A stretch of 64,000 bases of DNA from Strobilurus pachycystidiatus (lineage: Eukaryota > Basidiomycota > Agaricomycetes > Agaricales > Physalacriaceae). Positions 1-11,994 of the stretch are shown in pieces. The notes under the pieces were generated by a model that made no database searches, was not told the DNA's origin, and was given only the letters and a program-made list of their open reading frames with translations. The stretch lies in contig JAHLMK010000002.1 of assembly GCA_019915135.1 (NCBI GenBank), forward strand, positions 1,054,001 to 1,118,000, in the 5' to 3' direction. Made by a program: the position numbers and the translations under genes. The first letter of the stretch is position 1; each line of letters begins with the position of its first letter.

Positions 1-2570
1 GTCCGCAGAAGGATGGTGGTCAGGAAGCGATCTTCTCCAAGTAGGAGCAGATTTTTCTCGTGTAGGGTGGTTACTTCGCTTTGACTGTACTCCTTGACGA
101 TTTCGGGCTTTATGATCAAAGGCACCCAGTCATCGCCCGTCGAGCGACGCGCCTTGAGTCGGAACATGGAGAAGCAACCGGGTAAACAGGAGACACCACC
201 AAAGACGGATTCGAACGCCTTCGCTAGGTGATGCGAGATGAAGTATTCGAAGACCTGGATAGCGGTGACCCAGGATTGTCGTTTGTTGGCTATCCGTGTC
301 TCGCCACAGACGCCCATGATCATCTGATCGTGGTGCATGCAGTTGACAAGATGGCCCAAGGATGACGGGTAGACTTTGGTATCGGCATCAACCTGTATCC
401 AGATTAGCTTGCATTTAACTGTGGCGACTAGAAATACCTACCATGAGACAGACTTCAAAATAATCCGGAGTGACTCCCATAAGGATATGAATTTTTCGGA
501 ATAGATCGAAGTCAAGAGGGGACATCCGGTCATTATAGGTCACTCTTGAGAAGAAGTTCATGAGGATGAGCTGACTGTCGCGTTTCCCTCTGTTTCCCGG
601 TTTCTTGTCTTTCGCAGCCTCTTCTTCCGTGCCACATTTGACGACAATGACCGTCGGTGTCCGCCGGCCAGCAGTCGCTTGAATTGCATTGAGAACATGG
701 ATGGAAGGAAGCCCGATAGTGACGTACTGTAATGTCCTGCATAGACCATTGCCCTGTTCTGCGACTTTGCGCCTGATCCCACAGCCGAGTACAACATGGG
801 CATAGGATTGCCAAAACGTGGGTCGGCATCGAGCAAACCAACGCAGATATCTGGTGTACTCATTTTCTCTCCGGCTCCAGTAATCATACCATCAGCGACG
901 ATGAAAAGGAGCTTGCGCTGATCGCTGTAAGTGGTCGAGGAGATAGAATCGCAAGTTGTCCGCAGCGACTCCTCTCCTTCCGAATAGCAAGTCACTAGAC
1001 ACACAGCGAAAAGCTCGCGACCAATTTGCGCCAAACTCATGACAGGAGCGACCGACCCGTCCGAAGAGGAGTTTGTGAGGGTGGTAGATGAGGACGAAGT
1101 GAGGGAGCGTGCAGATTTGTTTGGGCCGTTCTTGTTCAACTTGCGCGTTGCGCCACCAGGAGCAGCCCAAGGGGCGGTCCCATTCCTATTGTCGACAGAA
1201 ATATTGGCACCTTCTGGCATGACTGCTGGACTGATGGCAGATCTGTCCAAATCCCTGCTACTGGGTGGTCCGGCTAAGCGTTCAGATAAGAACCAGTTGA
1301 AGATACAAGCCATGACGAAGCGGACAAGGACAAGTCCGAGAATGACGAAGAGGCCGGCATAGAGGAAGATGGAGGAGATGAAACAGCCTGGAGTGATCTT
1401 GTCGATGTTGCCAGCGTAATATCGCTGCTTCATACAATCCATTGCTGATTGGAGGTCGGTGCGACTGGCAAAAAGGCGGGTACCGTCTTTGCCGTAAGAA
1501 GTGTCCTGATCAAAGAGGAGGGTACGAAGGGCTGCGTCAGCTGCGTCGGACGGTATGGCGTTGGGATGAAGATTGATGTAACCCGTCATATTGAGGACTG
1601 CGCCATCGAGGACAATATAGTTGTCAAGAGCTGCGACCTGCTCCCATGAATATCCAACAAGGAAGCCCGCCCCCGTGAAACCGAGGGTGCTGAATGTACT
1701 GGAGGAGTTCAACGCTCCGAGGGAGCAGGGATTGGTGGTGCTGCAAGGCTCGTCCAGAGCGACGCGGAAACTCAGAGAGGTGCACTTGGTGAACTGAGAC
1801 GCACTGCGGGTGAAGAGATGTGTGATATCCTGCCCGGACTCCGCTGTTGCGAGAGAAGAGAACGAGACGCCAGCCTGGTCGATGGCCGACGTTACGTTAT
1901 AGAGGACTCCCTGTACTCCGAGCGTGCCTGCGTCCGTGCCGACTCGCATGTATGCGGTGTTGCTGCTGTCGGTCTGTGGGCATAACACCTTCTGGAACCC
2001 GACTGTGATGAACCCAATTGCACAGCACATCAGCGTTATGATAAAACAAAGCGCGATCTTCTCCCTCCAAGCCTGCTGCGTAGCCTTGTCCTTGAGGCTG
2101 CAGCTCAGTATGAACCCGGGCGCCCAAAAGGTGATGATTTGGGAGAATATCCGCCATGCGTCCGAGCCATGAGAGTCGTTGGGAGCGGCTATGTGGGACA
2201 CAGATGGGGAGGTTTGTGGATTGATGAGGGGTACGGGCGCAACGCCACGCTCCGGGCGAGTAAGAGTCTTTGCGCGACGAATGGTGGCCCCCTGCATGGG
2301 CGGCTGCTTTGCAGTGGGAATTGGGACATCAGTGAAATCGTAGTTGTTCTGGAAACGAAGGGCCATGGTAGGAGGAAAAGATGGTGGTCGGCGTGCAACA
2401 GCAGCCTCGTTCGAAATGCGCTCAGGCCTGCTGGACGTTGGAGATGCAACGACAGTGAGGCGCACGGCGGGGGATGTGTTGGGAAGGACGGTGATGATGG
2501 TCGCCACTGCCGTTTCGGGTATGGTATGTGGTGATCCCACGTGTAGGGAATTATCCATTTTTCTTGACAT
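1..2570 (-). CDS. CHS3: Chitin synthase, class IV (Chs3-type), 3' part cut by window edge
   Basis: Membrane processive glycosyltransferase that polymerises UDP-GlcNAc into chitin for the cell wall. Visible exons are 728-2570, 442-677 and 1-392, giving about 823 N-terminal residues; the rest lies left of the window. The start is the ATG at 2568-2570 of a long open frame. Seen in order: a Ser/Pro-rich cytosolic N-terminus, a first membrane segment after KIALCFII, an extracytoplasmic loop, a second membrane segment ([17 protein letters not shown]), then the catalytic domain with LLDADP, the splice-restored [15 protein letters not shown] and [12 protein letters not shown]. This order and the loop between two early membrane segments are those of class IV enzymes (yeast Chs3, Neurospora chs-4). 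The QRRRW motif would be off-window. Introns are 393-441 and 678-727. Class assignment rests on overall recognition, not an alignment. Confidence 0.95.
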
Positions 2571-3053
2571 GTTGATTGATCAATGATGATGCTATTATTG
2601 GGACGTCTGATGCTGGTCTGATGCATGCGGTTTCGTTTTCTGCTGCAGTCCTGAGCAGGCCCTCGTCCTGGAACTATCTTGCAAGCTCGGGAACAAAGCG
2701 CTTCAACTACGTACGCGTCCAGCCGCGAAAGAGGAACGTCTCGTACATCCAGAGCGCAACATCATAATAGATGGTGAAAAAGAACTATTCCAATGGGCTC
2801 TAAAGAACATTATGTACTTGTCCAATACTGGACTGAATAGGATGATGCTAAGTTTCGTGCGATGGTACGTTGCGTGAAGGTCTAAAGATGATTGCGTTAA
2901 GCTGCGGGTATAGGAAAGCGGAAAAAAGTCAATAGCAATAGATAAGAATGGTCGAAGCATCGCGAGGGCATTTTTCCACGACAAACACACATCTGTAACT
3001 TCTTACTATCCCCAAAGAAAGGTCGTCGTCGCCTTACAGCCCAATATCTAATG
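2571..3053. other. Intergenic: transporter 3' flank and chitin synthase 5' region
   Basis: About 480 bp between two minus-strand genes: the stop of the upstream sugar transporter on the right and the chitin synthase start on the left. It must hold the transporter 3' UTR and the chitin synthase promoter. Only short, non-conserved frames are present and no clear TATA element or repeat was seen. Confidence 0.6.
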
Positions 3054-4593
3054 TCATGACAGTGCGTCCGGCGCCAGAGAATTGGATGAATGTGCTCTCG
3101 GGTTCGGGTTCGGCGTCGACGCTCGCGAAGGGGTACGCGAAGGGAAAGGGGACCCGTACGGTGACTGGCTGTATCTGATCGTGTCAAGCGTGTCGGGAAA
3201 TGTGTCTCGTGGAACATTGATGCCATCAGCACCGCTCGTCAAGCCCAGCGCGCTGGCTATTAGACGGGGGCTGCTGAACGGGGAAGTCTTTTTGTGAGGA
3301 AATTGACCGAGTATGGGCTCGGCGCTATCAATCGGCGTCCCCGGGAAAGGCAAGCTCTTCTCAGAATGGGACGTCACCACGATGGATGGAGATCCATGTG
3401 AGGCGGGCTGGTTGTACATCCAGGTGGCGCAAAGGACCGTTGATGCACCGATCACGAACGAGGGGGTTATATGGAAGTCAAACAGAGCGACCGACGCCAA
3501 GAACGATATCACGATGGAGAGACTCGTCGCAAAGCCCTTCAGGATGTTGTCCGAATATTTGATGACGATGGCGGTTACGAGTCCTCCGAAAACCTGAACG
3601 ATCACTGTCGCCCATGCCCAACCTCCGAAATTGCGCAGGAGGTCTGGAATAAATCCGTGAGAGCGAGTGGGAGGGGAGTGGTAGAGAATGGGGAGCAATG
3701 CCGGTATCAATGAGAACAGGGATAGCTGGACATTCCTGACCCAGAGATCGGCCTTGGAGTTTTTGAGCACCATCTCGAAATAGACGCCGGCGAGACCAGA
3801 AGTGAAACAGGCAGCGGTGACCGCTCCAAAGCCTTTCAAGGGACTCATGACATGGATGTGGAGAGGTGCAGAATCGTGAGCACTGCCAACCGGCGTATCC
3901 TTCGGGACACGGTCCACAGTCGCAGTCTGGATCTGAACTATGCCCACACCGATGGCTAGGAAGAAAAGGGAGAGCCATTTGGTGGAAGTAAGCCTCCTCC
4001 TCAGCAAGGCGACCGAAAAGGCGGCAGTTGTGAGGATTTTCATCTGATACGTGACCTGGAATGAAGCGACAGGGAGATTGCTGATGGCGACGTATTGGAG
4101 AGAATTCTGGACCACGTAGAGGATGGCAGGAATAGACAGTTTCCAACAATCCGGGCTGAAGATTTCCCCACACAAATACCAAAATGGCGGAGTCCATGGG
4201 TAAGGAAGTGAGCAGATGATGCCCCACCACGACTTGCGACGCCATTGGATTTCTGAGACCTCGCGAACCCGTGCAAGCGCGACAATGAATGATATCGACC
4301 CTTTCAGCAGTTCGTTGAGAAGGACGGCCGAAGCCGGGGAGTAGGCCAGAGCTGGGGGTGTGGATACACGCGAATAGTGCATTACGATGGACAGTGCCGC
4401 ATTTTGAACTGCCAGCGTGACCAAGCTTTGAGGAAGGGTAAGTTGAACGAAAATGCTAAGCTTGGACACTAGAGACTCACGAGACGTATTTCAAAGGCAT
4501 GCCGAAGATTGTAGGCGAAGCTGGAACATCGGCAGCAGGCATGGACGAGGCGCCGGCAGAGGATTTGGCCTGGTCATTCTCCGGATACGACAT
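3054..4593 (-). CDS. Nucleotide-sugar transporter (SLC35A/UDP-galactose transporter family)
   Basis: Golgi/ER antiporter of the SLC35A type that exchanges a UDP-sugar for UMP to feed glycosylation. Exons 4481-4593 and 3054-4425 give 494 residues; the 55-nt intron restores the family opening (KYVS|LVTLAVQNAALSIVMHYSR). About ten hydrophobic segments follow, with the family stretches AILYVVQNSLQYVAISNL, YQMKILTTAAFSVALL and YSDNILKGFATSLSIVIS. The last 110 residues are a Ser/Pro-rich cytosolic tail, longer than in animal SLC35A proteins. The start at 4593 (MSYPEND) is chosen because little precedes the first membrane segment; an in-frame ATG at 4707 would add 38 residues. The sugar specificity cannot be read from sequence. 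It is divergent from the ATPase-like gene at 5.3 kb. Confidence 0.9.
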
Positions 4594-5328
4594 GGCTACG
4601 GAGGGTAACAGGGGCGTTAGGCGTGGGCTGGACTGTCGTGACGAGATAGGTTGATTGTACGGGAACGACGACGACGCCCTCACGGTGGGTGGTGGGCGGT
4701 GATACATCGTGAGCGCGGACTGCGCGGTAGTTTCTGCTGGCGACGACTCGTGAACGCGCAACCTGGGTAGCGGGAAGAAGGAAGAGCGACTGTCGACTGG
4801 AGCAACTAGATTGTTTTAGGATGTGTGGAATATAAATCCCAGTTGCCACGACGCACCGACAGAAGTCGAAGGAAGACAGAAACTCGTCAACGTCCAAGCA
4901 CAAGCAGCTTCAACTCGACCGATTGGGTGGGAAGGACGAACGACTGGGCCGGAGAATCTGAAATGGCGACTTGGGAGTGCAACTCAAAAGGCACTGACGG
5001 GTCACGCTCAGAATTTCCACACGGCCGGCTCGGCTGTATCACATTTGCATTCTATCAAGTCGCAAAATGCCTTGCTTCAAGACACAATCATGTCGAACAA
5101 AAATGAGCAATCGACTGTACGGCATTCGCCCAGTCTTCAGTGCTTCAGCTTTCAGAGGCCTTCACGCAGCACTGCCCGGTATCTGAAATTTTCCAAATTT
5201 CGAGGCGGTGATGCCGTACAACGATGCCGGAGCCGCTTGACTACCACGTGTATCCTGTCGGGCTTGTCACCTTCGATTTGTTCAATTGCAACTTCTTTCT
5301 GTTGACACCACGTTGCTCTGAGGAGCTA
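4594..5328. other. Divergent intergenic/promoter region
   Basis: About 735 bp between the transporter start (minus) and the sacsin-like gene start (plus), presumably both promoters. An in-frame ATG at 5224 could extend the plus-strand protein by 35 residues, and the ATG at 4707 could extend the minus-strand one. The other open frames here look like chance. No clear TATA box or repeat was seen. Confidence 0.5.
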
Positions 5329-8300
5329 ATGCCGGTCAATCGCGATGCCCTGGTAAGTCTGTGAATTATGGGCGTGTCCCAAACCTTTGTGACACTAAAA
5401 CACCCTCGGATGTATAGTGGGCAACTGGCGAGGATGAATCAGTCACGGTCAACCAACGCGCCCTAATTGACAAGATTCTTGCTCGTTACTCAGGCGAATT
5501 TACCGTCTTTCGAGAACTCCTCCAGAATTCGGACGATGCTCAGGCAACCAAAGTGGAGATTCATTTCAGATCCAAGTCCACTGGCACTCCTTCGACGGCA
5601 GCTGGTCTGCTTCCGGACCTCAATAGCGTCATTGTTCGTCTATTCGCGTACTCGTCTTCTGAGGATGGCACTCATACATCCATAGGTTGACCAGTGGGTG
5701 TTCAAGAACAATGGCATGATATTTAGAGAGGAGGACTGGCATCGACTGAAGAAGATCGGTACGGACTCTCTTACGCGTGTGCATGGACGAATGATTGAAC
5801 ATGCCTGTATAGCGGAGGGCAATCCGGACGAGGAAAAGATCGGTGCTTTCGGCGTCGGTACGTCTGCTCGTTTGCTGAATCGGCACTGGCGTATCCTCAT
5901 ATTGACATGATGTTCACAGGTTTCTACAGTCTATTTTCGATTACAGAGGAGCCTTTTGTACAATCTGGAGGTGATTGTTATTTATACTTTACAATACAGC
6001 GCACCGCTCATTGTCCACAGGTGAATGGATGGGATTTTATTGGAAGGATAATAAGGATCAGGTGGGCTTACATGATCTCGGCCTCATCTACAGCTCAAGG
6101 TTTCCAGTTATTTGCGCGACGAGGAAAACTTCCAACTTCTGGAGATGAATGGACCTCCTTTGAGATGAATCTACGCGAAGAGGGCACTATCCCACCTATT
6201 CATGACCTTGCGAAATTCCTCGCCTCTTCGATCACTTTCATGACCTCTCTCGCAGAAGTCTCATTATATCTTGATGACAAGCGTCTCATACGGCTGGCCA
6301 AAGTTGCTTTGGGCAGTCCCATAGCCGAAAGCATACCTCGGGGTATGAAGACCTCCAGTATATCTGGGATCATGACGGTCAAAGGAGTGCAGCGTACGCG
6401 TATGTTTTTCACTACTTGCGTCTGTCGTCAGAATCTAATTCTGAGCTCCCCAGCCCTTCATATCAGTGCGGAGATCATGAAATGGGTGCATTCATCGCCG
6501 TCTCCGAAACCCACGCCTTCCAAACCTGTCGTCGTCGCACCTCAGGCGGCGGTCAGCGCTTTCTTTGGGAAGTTGGTATCGACCTTCAGTGCCCCAGCAC
6601 CGCCCCCTCCGGTCGTCAAGGAGACAATCAAAGCAGAGGATCTACTAGCTGTGAAAGAGAGCAGCGTGGATCTGACCATATTTTCTGCTGAGGTTACCGT
6701 CCGACTCGATAAAAAGCTTACCTCGGATCTCCAACGCTCAACCAAGAAGAACCCACCAAGCCGGTTGAAGTACGAACTGGTTTATGTAAGTCCGATCTCC
6801 ACGACGTGCATTGTCAGATGTATTCAAGTTGTGCAGACTGGCAAGAGCGAATATGACGCCAGCAAATCATCGGAGGATACTGAAAGGAGTGTGTTTGAAG
6901 GACTCAGGGCAAACTTGGATGGGTAAGAATCATCATCGTGTACTCCTTGTCCGACTGGAGTCCTTACAGACTGCCCTCTAGATCAGGCTCTGCTCGAATC
7001 TTCATTGTAAGATTGATTTCACTAGTCTTACTTCCGCATTCCGATCCTCTTAGGGCCATGCAACTGGGCAAACAACTGGTATCGGTTCGTCCCCGCTGCT
7101 TGTCGCCGTGTCGTCGATTTGCCAACGCTTCTGATTTTTAGGCGGTCACATGGCTGCACGCTTCATTCCTACCGTCGAAAGAGAATCAATTGACCTAGTG
7201 TGAGTTATTTCCATCTCCCTTGTCTTCAAAGGTCTGACAAGTTTCTGTCAGCGATAAATCAGTTGCTAGTGAGTAATTTGAGTGCCACACAATGTCTTAT
7301 CATGACCATCTTCTCTTCCAGTTTGGAATCAGGAGCTGTTGTATGTCGGCGGTCTTCTCGCTAGATTGGCGTACGAACTGGAACTGGCCACAATCAAAAG
7401 CCTCTGGACAAAGAAGGCGGCAGACAAGAATGACGCCTCATTGGAACAACAGCTGATTGAACGTGCCTTGCACGTTATGCAGTTCTTCACTTTCCACCAA
7501 TCGACTCCCCTCGATAAAGTTGGCACCTACATGAAACTCGCCTTCTTTGCCTGCGGATTAAAGATCCCATTCCCTATCATTACCACGAAAGGGGTACGAA
7601 GCATCACCGAGGCCCGACTCCCCGATCCTGCGTTGGCCGCTTTTTTGACGGATCTGCCTGTTGTACCGGCGGAGATCATGTCCAAGGCAGATCGTATGAT
7701 CACAAGCCTCTTGAACGACAACCTGAGCCAGGCTGGTTTATCGGCAATCACGTATGAGGATGTCTTGAAGGAGTTGCGCTCTCGTCCTCTCAACGTGGAC
7801 GAGATGACGGCCTGTCTCAAGTGGTGGAACACGTCCATCACCAAGCTCAACGACAACGAAAGGAACGCCGGCCAGAAACAGCTGATGGATGCTGCCATCG
7901 TAGTTCTGCCACCGACTAAGGGTACAGACATCGAGCGAATCGTATCCTTGTCTGTCATCAGAACTTTCGTCGATCCGAGGCATCTACCACTGGATGGTCC
8001 ACTGCCTGACCACGTTCTGCCATACGCTGTCAGCAAGAACTTCGCCAATTCGGTGCTAGTGGGCTCCTTCCGATGGTCCGAGCTCTCACTCTTACAATGG
8101 GTGGAGCACATCGTGGACCCCACTGTGCGTACCACGGCGGACTTTGATATCGAGGTGTCTGCTGTATGGGCCGAACAGGTGTTGGTTACTTTGGCGCGTA
8201 ATTGGGGTATGGTGTCAGCGGAGACCAAGGGAAAGATAGTCGTTCTGATGCGCGGGCTGCGCTGTATACCGACGTCGAGCGGGTTACGAATACCAGGAGA

Positions 8301-11300
8301 GGTTTATTTTCCTGGCGCCAACATCTTCCCCGACCTTCCTGTCGTCATACTTCCCTCTGGTGCCGCTCTCAAAGGTCCGCTGGAGCGTGCTTTGGAGGGA
8401 CTGGGGGTTCGTAGGGATGTGGAGTTGCAAACTCTGTTCAACAAGTAAACAGACAGACAGTCCAACACGTGTCACGGAACTGACGATGTTCACAGGATGA
8501 TCAAAACGAACGAATGGACCATCAGCGATCTCATCAAGCATCTCGTTACGCGTAACTTGCAGGCTGAAGAAATATCGCGACTTCAGCTCACTCCAGCATT
8601 CCCCAGAGAAGATCGCTCGAATTCGAGCGGAAAAACTCAGCGTTGCATGGCGAAGGACCTCTATGAACCGCTGGATGTCTTCCGTCAGTTGGGGTTGCCA
8701 GTCCTGGATTGGGGTACCAAAGCGAAATGGAGATCTTCCTCCGCGGAAGGTATGTCTTCCATTCCTGTTGAGGAAACTCTAAACACGCTGGCACATAGCA
8801 AAGCTGGTATTCACGCTCGGGCTTCAGAGGCAACCGCCTATCGAGACTCTGGTGAAACTTTGTTCGAGTCAGGATTCAGCTGTAGGTCTCTCCCCCTCGC
8901 AATCGTCATTCGTTAGTACTGATGATGTCGCGCCTGTTCAGGTTCAGCAAGCAGCATGGCAATATCTGGTCGATAACGTGTCGTTGAAATACACTGGATT
9001 TGATCCCACGAGGTTTCGGGATGTTGCCTTCATTCCCTCCGTTCGCGATGGTGCCAGATGCTTAGGTGCTCCCCCGGATGTAAGAGGATCCTTTAAGAAT
9101 CCTTCGATTGCAATTGACTTGACGCGTAGGTTTTCTCCAACCAAGAATGGTCGGCATTTGGTTTCCTGGTTACTCATCCAAGTATCACGAAGGACAACTG
9201 TACCAGACTGCACATCAACGTCAATCCATCGCCAGACAGGATGATATCGTTCCTGCTACACCAACACCCGAAAGACGAGTCACAAGCGAGGGCCTGGTTC
9301 GAGATAATGTCTAGTCATATGAGAGGTTTGTCCTGGTGCTCTCGCAAAGGTTTGATGGTTGATCTTGCTGTAGAGTATTCGTCGAACCATTTCACGGCAC
9401 TCTCCAAGGCACCAATTGTCCCTTCCCCGACGGAGGGTGGCAAGACTTTACAATGGTTGACCCCTGCCCAATGCTATTTCCGACGCACGTCCACCTCTAG
9501 TTCGTACTCGAAGCTATTTGTCTTTGTGGACTTCGGCCCCGGCGCCAACTCTTTCCTTGCGGCATGTGGTACCAGGCAGGAGCCAAGCCCAGATGAAGTC
9601 GCTCGTAGGCTTCTCCAGGATCCTCAGCTGTTCTATGACACTGTCAATGGTGTCACTAAGTAAGCCTCTCTGCTCCTGCCGCTCGTCCACTCCGTTTACC
9701 CCATACCAAGCTACTTGTCGGAGCTGCAGCGAATCGCTGTTGGTCAGCAACAGCTTACACACGATACGCGGCAACGCATGAAGACGGCGAAGTTTTTGCT
9801 TGCTTCGCGGCGGACGCCTAGGAAAAAATCTGAGAAGGACAAGAGCGACAATCTCGAGGACGATGAATGGGATACTGAGTATGCGCTTAAGACTGCTACG
9901 GAGGTGGTTATTGCCGACGATCTCAATGCCCATCAACTTTTCGGGGAGAAGCTTTATGTTGCCCCTCAGGAAGACATCCTGGAAGGTCAGTCTGCATGCG
10001 AGGTCAACGTCACGCGCCTGTTCTGATAATAGTGCGTGTAGCTTTCTATATCATGTTGGGCTGCCGAAGGCTCAGTCTGATGGTGATGGAGCGCTGTAAG
10101 ATGACCACAGAGATTCCGAACAGCAAGTCTTCGGCTGAGACGAGGCACCTGGTGCTGGAGAGATTGCCGCTTTTCTTGCATGAGCACACGCATGCTAAGA
10201 CGAAGATCTCATTCAATTGGCTGAACAGCAAGGACCACTTTGTCGTCAAGACCTTTGGGAAGCTGACAGTGACAAAGTCGCTGACCGTTGGGCAAGCGCA
10301 TCTGGAACAGGCGCTTGACGCCTCAGCGTTTTCACCTCCTTTTGATGGACAGAGTGTCAAGCTGTATTTGGCGGGTAACGCTCAGCTGGATATGTATGAG
10401 TGAGTGCTGGCATCTTCAAATCGGGAACGGTGTGAACTCTCCACAGAATCGCCATGTCACTCGTCCGACAGCTTTTTGACTCGCCTAAAGCCAATGATGC
10501 GCTGCTTTTCATGACCATATTATCTACCGATCTGCGGGCCCTCAAACGTAGAGGCTATAATGGTGCGTTTGACTCTCCCATGCCTTCGCCTCGTTCTGAA
10601 CTGAGCAGTGGAGCGCATCCTCAAGCAGCAGCAGGCTGAGCGGCAAGAGGCAGAGGCTGCAAGGGAGTTACTCAGGACGAAAGCACTGGAGCAGCAAGCG
10701 CCAAAGGTACCAGAGAAAGCTCCGGCCGCAGCAGACCCTCCCTCGATGCCGGGTGATATCTTCCGACCATCTGCCGCTACGGTGAAGAACACGTTCCAGA
10801 ATATCAAGCAGAAGTTTGGCAGACCTCAATCTCAGATTGGTGAAGGCGGTTCGGGGAGTGACTCTCAACCTGCATTACCTCCTCCGGTTCCCAATCAGAA
10901 GCGCCCGACCCCGACGCCGGCAGGGACAAACCTGGGGGGAGCATCCAAGCGGGATATATGTAGGTGATTAGCTTCTTCGTCATGACTTGACTGACGCTTT
11001 GAAGCTTCCAACATCGACATGGCTATCAACGCGTGTCGGCCGGAAAAGAATCATCTCTTGCATAATCGGCAGGAAATGCGAGTAATCAAGGAGTCTTTGG
11101 ACGAGGGGTATTGTGACTTGTCTGGGCATGTGGGGTCGTTGAAGAAAGTCGGTAAGTACATATGGTTTAGCGCCCATCGGCTGCGAACTGATGCTAGCAC
11201 TATAGCGACCATGCATAACGTTGATGTTTACCTTCCTCACAGTCAGTGTTCTTACATGTGTACAGATGGACGGCTAACGTGAATGATCCAGCCACTTTAA

Positions 11301-11731
11301 CACCAGCGATCGACGAGTTCTTAGCCTTGCGGAGGGACTCCATCGCGCGTTTCGTCCATGTCATGGGCACGCTTTCGAAAATCTACAGCCTGCCAATGGA
11401 GAATATGCACATCTTCAACGAGAACGAGGGCCCGACGATCGCCTTCAACAGGAATGGGAGTATCTTCCTGAACTTGCGTTACTATCTTTTGTGGCGTATG
11501 TCCTCTTGTCCTCTTCTATTGTTTCATTGTTGATCATGGAGAATCCCCGTAGATGACGAGGAGGTTAGCAGGGGTAGCATGAGCTCTGCACTCGTCTCGT
11601 GGTACTTCACACTGGCGCATGAGATTGCGCACAATTTGGTGAAGCCGCATAATTCAGAGCACGAGTTTTATCTGTCCGCTATTTGTGAGAAGCATCTTAT
11701 GGACCTTGGAAATGTACTGTATAACGTGTAG
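5329..11731 (+). CDS. Giant sacsin/Hsp90-type GHKL ATPase-domain protein (DUF3684-like) with C-terminal HExxH motif
   Basis: Fungal protein of unknown function with an N-terminal GHKL (sacsin/Hsp90-like) ATPase fold. I built 26 exons: 5329-5352, 5418-5633, 5686-5758, 5813-5857, 5920-5970, 6021-6061, 6108-6399, 6454-6785, 6837-6922, 6982-7006, 7054-7084, 7142-7199, 7252-7268, 7322-8444, 8496-8749, 8799-8881, 8942-9079, 9130-9659, 9711-9985, 10042-10399, 10447-10562, 10609-10959, 11005-11151, 11206-11241, 11292-11495, 11553-11731. All phases agree and give 1694 residues. ATP-site motifs are ELLQNSDDA (residues 41-49) and GAFGVGFYSLF. Much of the rest matches the DUF3684 family as I remember it. 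Residues 1658-1662 read HEIAH, followed by further His and Glu. Exons as short as 17, 24, 25 and 31 nt occur. The start follows family N-termini; an ATG at 5224 is a longer alternative. Confidence 0.88.
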
Positions 11732-11994
11732 TATACTGTGGACTTGGTAGAGCCGTTTTCGGATAAGTATTAATACAGTTTTCATCAATGATGTTGCGGC
11801 GAGTTGCTTGAAGACACCGCGGATCCTGCAGGCGGCAGTATGGTACCATGGCACATGTTGACAGAGTTCGTACACCTGTTGCTAAGTACTCAGAACAATG
11901 TATTGACTGTCGGAGCTGGCCCTTTACTGCTCTATGTACGCCAGGTCCAATGCTCGTAACAAGGCCTGTCTGTTCGCAAATGATGGCTTGTAGC

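Noticed and set aside
3478..4245. 255-residue minus-strand frame over the sugar transporter
   Set aside because: Out of frame with the transporter, Cys/His/Arg-rich, no membrane segments; a shadow.
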